From NCBI RefSeq assembly GCF_031979925.1, contig NZ_DALZFB010000007.1:1-64000 (forward strand): 64,000 nucleotides of DNA, in the 5' to 3' direction. The stretch is from Pseudescherichia sp031979925. GTDB lineage: Bacteria; Pseudomonadota; Gammaproteobacteria; Enterobacterales; Enterobacteriaceae. Below the pieces are notes generated by a model. That model made no database searches. It saw only the letters and a list, made by a program, of their open reading frames with translations, and had not been told where the DNA came from. Shown here piece by piece: positions 1-8,120 of the stretch. Each line of letters starts with the position of its first letter. Position 1 is the stretch's first letter. Made by a program: the position numbers and the translations under genes.

Positions 1-51
<51 letters not shown>

Positions 52-321
52 AATTTTCTCTTCTGAATTAATTATCCACAGCGCAAGCGCCTGCTGGCAT
101 CGTTTTATTTCCGTGTTGTCATATTCTTGTAAACAGAGTTATCCACAAGGTTACCGCCGTCTCCCCCTGCGCTTAAATGTTAACAATGTAAATAATATCT
201 TCTTAACTGACTGATTTTTAATGATGAAATATTATTACAGAATGTTAATGCGATCGCTTGACGAATTTTTCCGTGTTGAATCGCAATAGATTTTTATTTT
301 TATGCACACCCTGTGGAAAGC
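52..321. promoter_or_regulatory. datA: datA-like DnaA-box region between tRNA-Gly and queG
   Basis: There is no gene in this AT-rich 270-bp gap. It carries two perfect DnaA boxes, TTATCCACA, at 72-80 and 139-147 on the + strand, and a one-mismatch box on the - strand at 312-320 (CTTTCCACA). From memory, the E. coli DnaA titration site datA lies in this same place, between the glyVXY tRNAs and queG, and uses clustered DnaA boxes plus an IHF site to promote hydrolysis of DnaA-bound ATP. I did not find a convincing IHF consensus by eye. The assignment rests on boxes plus synteny. Confidence 0.7.
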
Positions 322-1461
322 TTAGGCGTCCCGCGGAAGTCCTTTTTCGATCACCCTGACCAGCCTTAACTTCTGCGGAAGCTGCACTTCAACCACGCAG
401 GCATTTCGCTTCTCAATCTGCTGCGCAATCGCCCACTCTATGTGCTCATCAAGAAGTGGGTGCTCACCCCTGCGTTGCTCCAGCGCCCGGATATTGGCCT
501 CATCCCAGGGGGCATTGCCCAGCGCGACTGCCACATTACGCAGCCAGCGCAGGTGACCGATGCGACGAATGGCCGACCCCTCTGTGACCTTCAAAAAATG
601 CGCCTCGCTCCAGCCAAACAGCGCGATCAGTTCCGGGGCGTGCAGCGCCTTACGCGGGCTAAAATCCTCTTCGTCAGTAAGCTGCGAAAAACGGTTCCAC
701 GGGCAGATCAGCTGGCAGTCATCGCAGCCGTAGATGCGGTTGCCAATCAGCGGCCGGAACTCGGGGGGTATCGATCCTTCCAGCTCAATCGTCAGGTAGG
801 AGATGCAGCGCCGGGCATCGACGGTATAGGGTTCAACGATTGCCCCGGTGGGGCAGATGGTCATGCAGGCCACGCACTTCCCGCAGTTCTCCTCAACAGG
901 CTTGTCGACCGGCAAGGGGAGATCGATCAGCAGTTCGCCAAGGAAAAAGAACGAGCCCGCCTCGCGGTTAAGGATAAGTGAGTGCTTACCTGTCCATCCC
1001 AGGCCAGCTTTTTCCGCCAGCGGACGCTCAAGCAGCGGCGCGGAGTCAACAAAGGGTCTAAAATTCAGCGAAACGCAGTGCTGCTGGATAGTTTCACCCA
1101 GTTTTTTGAGGCGGTTGCGCAGGAGCTTGTGGTAATCACGGCCCAGGGCGTAACGGCTAACGTAACCGAGCGCAGGATTTTTTAGCGTGCTGGCAAAGGC
1201 GGCATTGGCCGGCAGGTAGTTCATGCGCACGCTGATTACTCGCAGCGTGCCGGGTAACAGCTCATGCGGCCGGGCGCGCATCATGCCGTGACGTGCCATC
1301 CATGCCATTTCGCCATGATACTGCTTATCCAGCCATGCCTGGAGTTTGGGTTCACTGGCGCTGAGATCGGTATCGGTAATGCCGACCTGTTGAAACCCCA
1401 GTTCGGTGCCCCACTGCTTAATGTTTTGCGCTAGCTGATTGAGATCGAGGGGCTGTGACAT
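322..1461 (-). CDS. queG: Epoxyqueuosine reductase QueG
   Basis: Performs the last step of queuosine synthesis: cobalamin-dependent reduction of epoxyqueuosine to queuosine in the wobble position of GUN-anticodon tRNAs, in the cytoplasm. The 379-aa protein has two ferredoxin-like clusters, Cys193/196/199/203 (CGKCVACMTICPTG) and Cys246/249/253 (CDDCQLICP), plus Cys219, as in the E. coli enzyme. A longer frame reaches 1506, but the start at 1461 gives MSQPLDLNQLAQ, matching the E. coli N-terminus and length. Its start codon overlaps that of the divergent nnr by two bases, so its promoter and ribosome-binding site must lie inside nnr. Confidence 0.97.
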   Translation of the reverse strand: MSQPLDLNQLAQNIKQWGTELGFQQVGITDTDLSASEPKLQAWLDKQYHGEMAWMARHGMMRARPHELLPGTLRVISVRMNYLPANAAFASTLKNPALGYVSRYALGRDYHKLLRNRLKKLGETIQQHCVSLNFRPFVDSAPLLERPLAEKAGLGWTGKHSLILNREAGSFFFLGELLIDLPLPVDKPVEENCGKCVACMTICPTGAIVEPYTVDARRCISYLTIELEGSIPPEFRPLIGNRIYGCDDCQLICPWNRFSQLTDEEDFSPRKALHAPELIALFGWSEAHFLKVTEGSAIRRIGHLRWLRNVAVALGNAPWDEANIRALEQRRGEHPLLDEHIEWAIAQQIEKRNACVVEVQLPQKLRLVRVIEKGLPRDA

Positions 1462-2998
1462 GACGGACCATACGTTGAAAAGTAGACTGAATAAAAACCG
1501 TACCACTATACCACACTCTGTCTGGCCTGCGCAGGCGCTGCGCGAGGCAGAAAAAGAGGCGGCGGATAGCTTGGGGATTACGCTGTTTGAACTGATGCTG
1601 CGGGCAGGAGAGGCGGCCTTTCGCGTCGCGCGCGCTGCTTATCCGCACTCGCGCCGCTGGCTGATCCTCTGCGGCCACGGTAATAACGGCGGCGACGGCT
1701 ACGTGGTGGCGCGGCTGGCGAAGGCGGCGGGCATTGAGGTAACGCTGCTGGCCCTGGAGAGCGATAAACCCCTGCCGGAAGAGGCGGAGCAGGCGCGTAC
1801 GGCCTGGCTGAACGCCGCCGGTGAGATCCATGCTGCGGATAGCAGCTGGCCGGAAGAGATCGATCTGATTATCGATGGTCTGTTGGGCACCGGCCTGACC
1901 GACGCCCCGCGTGAGCCAGCCGCGAGCCTTATTACACGTGCCAATGCGCACGCCGCGCCGGTTATCGCTCTTGATATCCCCTCCGGGCTGAATGCCCAGA
2001 CCGGTACTACCCCTGGCGCGGTAATCAATGCCGCGCATACGGTGACCTTTATCGCCCTCAAGCCTGGCCTGCTTACCGGGAAAGCCCGCGATGTTACCGG
2101 CACGCTTCACCATAACGCGCTGGGGCTGGAGGGGTGGCTGGCAGCGCAGGCGATCGCTATTCACCGCCTGGAGGCGTCGCAGCTTGCTCAGTGGCTGCCG
2201 CCGCGCCGCCCTACATCGCATAAAGGTGATAATGGGCGGCTGGTGATTGTCGGCGGCGATCATGGCACCGCCGGGGCGATCCGTATGACCGGTGAGGCGG
2301 CGCTGCGTGCAGGGGCCGGGCTGGTACGCGTCCTGACGCGCGTTGAGAACATCGCCCCGCTGATCGCCGCCCGTCCGGAGCTGATGGTGCATGAGCTAAC
2401 GGAAAAGCTGCTGGAGGAGAGCCTTGAATGGGCGGACGTGGTGGTGATCGGTCCCGGCCTTGGTCAGCAGGCGTGGGGCAAAAAGGCGCTACAAAAAATT
2501 GAGAATTTTCGTAAACCCATGCTGTGGGATGCGGACGCGCTTAACCTTCTGGCAATCAATCCCGATAAACGTCACAATCGCGTAATCACTCCGCACCCTG
2601 GCGAAGCTGCACGTCTGCTTAACTGTAACGTTGCAGAAATTGAAAGCGATCGCTTACTTTCTGCTCAGCGTCTGGTAAAACGTTACGGTGGCGTGGCCGT
2701 GCTGAAAGGCTCAGGCACCATCGTAGCGAGCGCAGACGACGAAATCGGCATCGTGGATGCCGGCAACGCCGGGATGGGCAGCGGAGGGATGGGAGACGTG
2801 CTCTCTGGTATCATTGGTGCCATGCTGGGGCAGAAGTTCTCTCTGTATGAGGCCGCCTGCGTGGGCTGTGTAGCGCACGGTGCGGCAGCTGACGACCGTG
2901 CGGCGCGTTATGGCACGCGCGGGATGCTGGCAACCGATCTTTTTTCTGCGCTAATGCGTGTTATTAACCCGGATGTGATTGACGTAGACCATGATTAA
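1460..2998 (+). CDS. nnr: Bifunctional NAD(P)H-hydrate repair enzyme (epimerase/dehydratase)
   Basis: Repairs damaged NADHX and NADPHX. The N-terminal YjeF_N domain (about residues 15-215) epimerises R and S forms, with the GHGNNGGDGYVVAR motif at 72-85. The C-terminal ribokinase-like domain (about 235-500) is the ADP-dependent dehydratase, with the glycine-rich GNAGMGSGGMGDVLSG motif. The length is 512 aa against about 515 in E. coli. The start at 1460 gives MTDHTL as in E. coli; an upstream in-frame start at 1439 would run into queG and is less likely. It is the first gene of the nnr-tsaE-amiB-mutL-miaA-hfq-hflXKC superoperon and overlaps tsaE by 8 bp. Confidence 0.96.
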   Translation: MTDHTLKSRLNKNRTTIPHSVWPAQALREAEKEAADSLGITLFELMLRAGEAAFRVARAAYPHSRRWLILCGHGNNGGDGYVVARLAKAAGIEVTLLALESDKPLPEEAEQARTAWLNAAGEIHAADSSWPEEIDLIIDGLLGTGLTDAPREPAASLITRANAHAAPVIALDIPSGLNAQTGTTPGAVINAAHTVTFIALKPGLLTGKARDVTGTLHHNALGLEGWLAAQAIAIHRLEASQLAQWLPPRRPTSHKGDNGRLVIVGGDHGTAGAIRMTGEAALRAGAGLVRVLTRVENIAPLIAARPELMVHELTEKLLEESLEWADVVVIGPGLGQQAWGKKALQKIENFRKPMLWDADALNLLAINPDKRHNRVITPHPGEAARLLNCNVAEIESDRLLSAQRLVKRYGGVAVLKGSGTIVASADDEIGIVDAGNAGMGSGGMGDVLSGIIGAMLGQKFSLYEAACVGCVAHGAAADDRAARYGTRGMLATDLFSALMRVINPDVIDVDHD

Positions 2999-3446
2999 TC
3001 GAGTGATCCCTCTGCCCGACGAGCAGGCAACCTTAACGCTGGGCGAGCGCGTCGCGCAGGCCTGCAACGGCGCAACCGTTATCTACCTGTACGGTGATTT
3101 AGGCGCGGGTAAAACAACCCTGAGCCGGGGCTTCCTGCAGGCGCTGGGTCATCAGGGGAACGTGAAAAGCCCAACCTACACGCTGGTTGAACCCTATACC
3201 CTCGATAAGCTGATGGTTTACCACTTTGACCTCTACCGCCTTGCCGATCCTGAAGAGCTGGAATTTATGGGCATTCGTGACTATTTTGCCAACGATGCCA
3301 TCTGCCTCGTCGAGTGGCCGCAGCAGGGTTCGGGCGTGCTGCCCGATCCGGATATCGAAATCCATTTAGAGTACCAGGCCCAGGGGCGAGAGGCGCGCAT
3401 TGCGGCCGTCTCCTCTGCGGGTGAGTCTTTACTGACGCGTTTGTAA
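2991..3446 (+). CDS. tsaE: tRNA threonylcarbamoyladenosine ATPase subunit TsaE
   Basis: This is the P-loop ATPase that works with TsaB, TsaD and TsaC to make t6A37 in ANN-decoding tRNAs. The 151-aa protein shows the Walker A motif GDLGAGKTT at residues 35-43 and the conserved SPTYTLVEPY and HFDLYRLADPEEL blocks. It starts inside the end of nnr, which implies translational coupling. The C-terminus ends LLTRL, two residues shorter than the recalled E. coli protein. The stop codon lies in the first unit of a 14-bp tandem repeat at 3441-3482. Confidence 0.96.
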   Translation: MINRVIPLPDEQATLTLGERVAQACNGATVIYLYGDLGAGKTTLSRGFLQALGHQGNVKSPTYTLVEPYTLDKLMVYHFDLYRLADPEELEFMGIRDYFANDAICLVEWPQQGSGVLPDPDIEIHLEYQAQGREARIAAVSSAGESLLTRL

Positions 3447-3482
3447 CTATGTATTTGTAACTACATATTTGTAACTACAGGA
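3441..3482 (+). repeat. Three tandem 14-bp units across the tsaE stop and the amiB leader
   Basis: Units at 3441-3454, 3455-3468 and 3469-3482 each begin TTGTAACTA. The first two differ at two positions, and the last ends in AGGA close to the amiB start. The first unit holds the TAA that ends tsaE. The array fills the short tsaE-amiB gap, including part of the ribosome-binding region, so copy-number change by slippage would alter tsaE-amiB spacing. Confidence 0.85.
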
Positions 3483-3489
3483 TGACGGG

Positions 3490-4824
3490 ATGATCAGTCG
3501 CGTAAAATGCTGGGCCCTGGCAGCACTGGTCGCGCTAAGCGCGCAGGCCACCGCTGCAAGTCTGTCGGATATTCAGGTCTCCAATGGCGATGACCAGGCC
3601 CGTATCACATTGAGTTTTATGGGAGATCCGGAGTATGCGTTTTCCCAAGAGGGCAAACGCAGCGTGGCGCTGGATATCAAACAGACCGGCGTGATTCAGG
3701 GCCTGCCGCTGCAGTTCAGCGGCAACAATCTGGTAAAGAGCATTCGCTCCGGGACGCCGAAAGATAATCAGTCGCTACGGCTGGTGGTCGATCTGACCGA
3801 AAACGGCAAAACCCGGGCAGTAAAACAGCAGAACGGTGCGAACTATACGGTGGTGTTTACCATTGATGCCGATGCGCCACCACCTCCGCCACCGCCACCG
3901 CCGGTAGTGGCGAAACGCGTCGAGACCCCGGCAGTTGCACCGCGACCTGCTGAGCCTGCGCGTAATCCGTTTAAAAAAGAAAATGACCGAGTGACCAGCG
4001 TCACCAGCAGCAATACCGTGACGCGTCCGGCCATGCGCGCCAGCTCTGCCTCGGGCGACAAGGTGATTATCGCGATTGACGCCGGACACGGCGGCCAGGA
4101 TCCGGGCGCTATCGGACCCGGTGGCACGCGTGAGAAAAACATTACCCTCTCCGTGGCGCGTAAGCTGCGCACGCTGCTGAACAGCGATCCGATGTTTAAG
4201 GGCGTGCTGACCCGCGACGGCGACTACTTTATCTCAGTGATGGGCCGGTCTGACGTGGCGCGGAAACAAAACGCCAATTTCCTGGTCTCTATTCACGCCG
4301 ACGCCGCGCCAAACCGCGACGCCACCGGCGCATCGGTGTGGGTTCTCTCCAACCGCCGCGCCAACAGCGAGATGGCGAGCTGGCTGGAGCAGCATGAGAA
4401 GCAGTCCGAGCTGCTGGGCGGGGCGGGTGACGTACTGGCGAACAGCCAGTCCGATCCCTACCTAAGCCAGGCGGTTCTCGATTTGCAGTTCGGCCATTCC
4501 CAGCGCGTCGGGTATGATGTCGCCACCAATATGCTCAGCCAGCTGTCGCGTATCGGCTCGCTGCACAAGCGCCGTCCGGAACACGCCAGCCTTGGCGTAC
4601 TGCGTTCACCGGATATCCCGTCGGTGCTGGTAGAGACCGGGTTTATCAGCAACCGCAGCGAAGAGCGACTGCTGGACAGCGACGACTATCAGCAGCAGCT
4701 GGCGGAAGCCATCTACGCTGGACTGCAAAGCTACTTCCAGGCACATCCGATGCAGTCATCGCCGCAGAGCGGTGGTGCGCAGACAGCCAGCGCCGGATCG
4801 CCGGGGAACAGCTTTATTAATTAA
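3490..4824 (+). CDS. amiB: N-acetylmuramoyl-L-alanine amidase AmiB
   Basis: This is a periplasmic zinc amidase that splits septal peptidoglycan during daughter-cell separation; family members are activated by EnvC. The 444-aa protein has a signal peptide (about 1-22, ending AQATAA), an AMIN septum-targeting domain (about 24-125), a proline-run linker (eight consecutive prolines near residue 130) and an Amidase_3 domain (about 193-420) with IDAGHGGQDPGA, the SIHADAAPN metal/catalytic segment and VETGFISN. Length and order match E. coli AmiB. Ten bases separate it from mutL. Confidence 0.96.
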   Translation: MISRVKCWALAALVALSAQATAASLSDIQVSNGDDQARITLSFMGDPEYAFSQEGKRSVALDIKQTGVIQGLPLQFSGNNLVKSIRSGTPKDNQSLRLVVDLTENGKTRAVKQQNGANYTVVFTIDADAPPPPPPPPPVVAKRVETPAVAPRPAEPARNPFKKENDRVTSVTSSNTVTRPAMRASSASGDKVIIAIDAGHGGQDPGAIGPGGTREKNITLSVARKLRTLLNSDPMFKGVLTRDGDYFISVMGRSDVARKQNANFLVSIHADAAPNRDATGASVWVLSNRRANSEMASWLEQHEKQSELLGGAGDVLANSQSDPYLSQAVLDLQFGHSQRVGYDVATNMLSQLSRIGSLHKRRPEHASLGVLRSPDIPSVLVETGFISNRSEERLLDSDDYQQQLAEAIYAGLQSYFQAHPMQSSPQSGGAQTASAGSPGNSFIN

Positions 4825-4833
4825 GGAGATTTC

Positions 4834-6705
4834 ATGCCGATTCAGGTCTTGCCGCCGCAGCTAGCGAACCAGATCGCCGCTGGCGAAGTGGTGGAACGCC
4901 CTGCGTCGGTGGTGAAAGAGCTGGTTGAGAACAGCCTTGATGCGGGCGCCACCCGCATCGATATCGACATTGAGCGCGGTGGGGCGAAGCTTATTCGCAT
5001 TCGGGACAACGGCAGCGGCATCGGTAAAGATGAGCTGGCGTTGGCTCTGGCGCGCCATGCCACCAGCAAGATCGCCTCGCTGGACGATCTGGAGGCCATT
5101 GTCAGCCTGGGCTTTCGCGGCGAGGCGCTGGCCAGTATCAGCTCGGTGTCCCGGCTAACGCTGACCTCCCGCACCGCCGATCAGCCGGAGGCCTGGCAAG
5201 CCTATGCCGAAGGGCGGGATATGGACGTAACGGTGAAGCCCGCCGCCCATCCGCCGGGCACCACGCTTGAAGTGCTCGATCTCTTCTATAACACCCCCGC
5301 GCGCCGCAAGTTTATGCGCACTGAAAAGACCGAATTCGGTCATATCGACGAGGTGATCCGCCGCATCGCGCTGGCGCGCTTCGACGTTACGATCAATCTC
5401 AACCACAACGGGAAGATGGTGCGCCAGTACCGCGCCGTGCCGCCAGGCGGGCAGCGTGAGCGCCGCCTGGGGGCGATCTGCGGCCTGCCGTTTATGGAGC
5501 AAGCGCTGGCGATTGAGTGGCAGCACGGCGATTTAGCTATGCGTGGTTGGGTCGCCGATCCGAAAGCTACTACGGCGGCGCTGGCTGAGATCCAGTACAG
5601 CTACGTCAATGGGCGTATGATGCGCGACCGGCTGATAAACCACGCTATTCGCCAGGCCTGTGAAGACAAGCTGGGCGCAGATCAGCAGCCCGCGTTTGTG
5701 CTCTACCTTGAGATCGATCCGCACCAGGTTGACGTTAACGTCCACCCCGCCAAGCACGAGGTGCGCTTCCACCAGTCGCGGCTGGTGCATGACTTTATCT
5801 ACCAGGGCGTTGCCAGCGTATTGCAGCAGCAGATTGCCGCTCCGCTGGCGCTGGCGGACGAACCCGCCCCGCGTCAGGTTCCTGAGAACCGCATCGCCGC
5901 CGGTAAAAACCAGTTCGCACAGCCGCCCGTGGCCCGTGAACCGGCCGCGCCGCGCTATGCTGAACCTGGCGCCGCGCCGCGCAGCCATGGCGGGGGATCG
6001 TCAAGTAGTACGGGCGGAGCAGGCTGGCCGAACGCCCAGCCAGGGTATCAAAAGCAGCAGGGCGCGCTCTACCGCAAGCTGCTGGAGACGCCGGATGCTG
6101 CCCCCGCGCCCAACGCGCCAAAAACCGCAGCGCCGCTGACCACCGCGCGCAGCCAGAGCTTTGGTCGCGTACTGACCATCGTTAATGACGACTGCGCGCT
6201 GCTGGATCGCGAGGGCCAGCTCTGTGTGCTGTCGTTGGTGGTGGCCGAACGCTGGCTCAAGCAGGCGCAGCTGTTACCGGTAGAGGGCACGCCATGCAGC
6301 CAGCCGCTGCTCATTCCGGTCCGGCTGAAGGTCTCGACTGACGAGCGGGCGGTCTTAACGCGGGCAACCGCTATGCTGAGCGAAATGGGCATTGAGTTTC
6401 AGTCGGATGCGCATCATGTGACCATTCGCGCAGTGCCTTTACCCTTACGGCAACAAAATTTACAAATCTTGATTCCTGACCTGATAGGCTACCTGGCGCA
6501 GCAGACGACCTTCAGCGTGGCAGAGAGCGCCCAGTGGATCGCCCGCCGTCTGAGCAGCGAGCGTCCGCAGTGGAATATCGCTCAGGCCGTGGCGCTGTTG
6601 GCCGACGTTGAGCGGCTTTGCCCGCATCTGGTAAACGCGCCGCCGGGCGGTTTGTTACAATGTGTTGATATCACCCCGGCGATGAATGCCCTGAAAGATG
6701 ACTGA
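4834..6705 (+). CDS. mutL: DNA mismatch repair protein MutL
   Basis: Links MutS-bound mismatches to MutH nicking and UvrD unwinding. The 623-aa protein has the GHKL ATPase motifs NSLDAGATRIDIDI, IRDNGSGI and FRGEALASI in the first 110 residues, the transducer domain with VDVNVHPAKHEVRF near 305, a low-complexity Pro/Ala/Ser linker (about 345-435) and the C-terminal dimerisation domain. As in E. coli, no metal-binding endonuclease motif (DQHAxxER) is seen, which fits a MutH-dependent system. The clear SD AAGGAG lies just upstream. It overlaps miaA by 8 bp. Confidence 0.96.
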   Translation: MPIQVLPPQLANQIAAGEVVERPASVVKELVENSLDAGATRIDIDIERGGAKLIRIRDNGSGIGKDELALALARHATSKIASLDDLEAIVSLGFRGEALASISSVSRLTLTSRTADQPEAWQAYAEGRDMDVTVKPAAHPPGTTLEVLDLFYNTPARRKFMRTEKTEFGHIDEVIRRIALARFDVTINLNHNGKMVRQYRAVPPGGQRERRLGAICGLPFMEQALAIEWQHGDLAMRGWVADPKATTAALAEIQYSYVNGRMMRDRLINHAIRQACEDKLGADQQPAFVLYLEIDPHQVDVNVHPAKHEVRFHQSRLVHDFIYQGVASVLQQQIAAPLALADEPAPRQVPENRIAAGKNQFAQPPVAREPAAPRYAEPGAAPRSHGGGSSSSTGGAGWPNAQPGYQKQQGALYRKLLETPDAAPAPNAPKTAAPLTTARSQSFGRVLTIVNDDCALLDREGQLCVLSLVVAERWLKQAQLLPVEGTPCSQPLLIPVRLKVSTDERAVLTRATAMLSEMGIEFQSDAHHVTIRAVPLPLRQQNLQILIPDLIGYLAQQTTFSVAESAQWIARRLSSERPQWNIAQAVALLADVERLCPHLVNAPPGGLLQCVDITPAMNALKDD

Positions 6706-7648
6706 CGTAAGTACGGCGAGCCTGCCTAAGGCAATTTTTTTAATGGGGCCAACCGCCTCCGGAAAGACCGCGCTAGCTATCGCGCTGCGTAAAGTTTTGC
6801 CAGTAGAGTTGATTAGCGTCGACTCTGCCCTTATCTATCAGGGGATGGATATCGGTACGGCGAAGCCAGATGCCCAGGAGCAGGCGGCTGCGCCCCATCG
6901 ATTACTGGATATTCTCGATCCAGCCCAGGCGTACTCGGCGGCTGATTTTCGCCGTGATGCGCTGGCCCAGATGGCGGAGATTACCGCCGCTGGCCGGATC
7001 CCCCTGCTGGTGGGGGGGACTATGCTCTACTTTAAGGCGTTGCTTGAGGGCCTGTCACCGCTGCCCTCAGCGGATCCGGCAGTAAGAGCTAAAATTGAAC
7101 AGATGGCGGCAGAGCAGGGGTGGGAAGCGCTGCACAAGCGGCTGGCAGAGGTAGATCCGCTAGCGAGTGCACGAATTCATCCTAACGACCCGCAAAGGCT
7201 TTCCCGGGCACTGGAAGTTTTTTTCATTTCGGGTAAAACTTTAACGGAACTGACGCAAACGTCAGGAGAAGCTCTGCCGTATCAGGTGCATCAGTTCGCC
7301 ATCGCCCCGGCGAGCCGTGAACTGCTCCATCAACGAATTGAGCAGCGTTTTCATCAGATGTTGGCTTCAGGTTTTGAAGCAGAAGTGCGGGCGCTTTTTG
7401 CTCGTGGAGATTTGCATACGGACATGCCTTCCGTTCGTTGTGTGGGATACCGCCAGATGTGGTCATACCTTGAAGGCGAGATCTCATATGAGGAAATGGT
7501 TTATCGAGGTGTTTGCGCGACGAGACAGTTAGCGAAACGCCAGATAACCTGGCTTCGCGGTTGGGAGGGCGTTCACTGGTTAGACAGTGAAAAGCCGGAA
7601 CAGGCGCGAAATGAAGTATTACAGGTTATTGGTGCTAACGCAGACTGA
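6698..7648 (+). CDS. miaA: tRNA dimethylallyltransferase MiaA
   Basis: Transfers the dimethylallyl group to A37 of tRNAs that read UNN codons, the first step of ms2i6A. The protein is 316 aa, the same as in E. coli. The P-loop GPTASGKT is at 17-24, followed by the SVDSALIYQGMDIGTAKP substrate segment and the LVGGTMLYFKALLEGLSPLP block. It starts inside mutL. In E. coli several hfq promoters lie within miaA; this is likely but not demonstrated here. Confidence 0.96.
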   Translation: MTDVSTASLPKAIFLMGPTASGKTALAIALRKVLPVELISVDSALIYQGMDIGTAKPDAQEQAAAPHRLLDILDPAQAYSAADFRRDALAQMAEITAAGRIPLLVGGTMLYFKALLEGLSPLPSADPAVRAKIEQMAAEQGWEALHKRLAEVDPLASARIHPNDPQRLSRALEVFFISGKTLTELTQTSGEALPYQVHQFAIAPASRELLHQRIEQRFHQMLASGFEAEVRALFARGDLHTDMPSVRCVGYRQMWSYLEGEISYEEMVYRGVCATRQLAKRQITWLRGWEGVHWLDSEKPEQARNEVLQVIGANAD

Positions 7649-7744
7649 ATGTGTACAATTACATCGGATCGTGCGCAAAATTTTACGCAGTTTTCAGGAC
7701 CTTCGGGTTCAAAGTACAAAACAAGCATATAAGGAAAAGATAGA

Positions 7745-8053
7745 ATGGCTAAGGGGCAATCTTTACAAGACCCGTTTCTGAACGCGCTGCGTCGGGAACG
7801 CGTTCCGGTTTCTATTTATTTGGTGAATGGTATTAAGCTGCAAGGTCAAATTGAGTCTTTCGATCAGTTCGTGATCCTGTTGAAAAACACGGTCAGCCAG
7901 ATGGTCTATAAGCACGCAATTTCTACTGTTGTCCCGTCGCGTCCGGTTTCTCATCACAGCAACAACACCGGTGGCGGCACCAGTAACTATCACCATAGCA
8001 GCAACGCGCAGGGTTCTTCTGCATCACAACAGGACAGCGAAGAGACCGAATAA
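7745..8053 (+). CDS. hfq: RNA chaperone Hfq
   Basis: Forms a hexameric ring that anneals small RNAs to mRNAs and affects mRNA decay. The 102-aa protein has the Sm fold with the Sm1 region (residues 8-50: Q8, F42 in DQFVILLKN) and the Sm2 signature YKHAIS (K56-H57). The disordered tail is rich in Ser, Asn, His and Gly and ends in acidic residues (SEETE). The core is essentially identical to the E. coli protein. A 96-bp gap follows miaA. A GC-rich hairpin without a T-run (8076-8096) lies before hflX. Confidence 0.98.
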   Translation: MAKGQSLQDPFLNALRRERVPVSIYLVNGIKLQGQIESFDQFVILLKNTVSQMVYKHAISTVVPSRPVSHHSNNTGGGTSNYHHSSNAQGSSASQQDSEETE

Positions 8054-8120
8054 GGTCATTTGCTGTTTTCCATGTCGGGGAGCCAGGTGTTCCCCGCTGG
8101 TATTCTAAGAGGGTTTACGC

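Noticed and set aside
442..981. 179-aa open frame on the + strand inside queG
   Set aside because: Antisense shadow of a conserved gene; no recognisable domain.
1418..2392. 324-aa open frame on the minus strand across nnr
   Set aside because: Arg/Gln-rich shadow composition opposite a well-conserved GC-rich gene; no domain.
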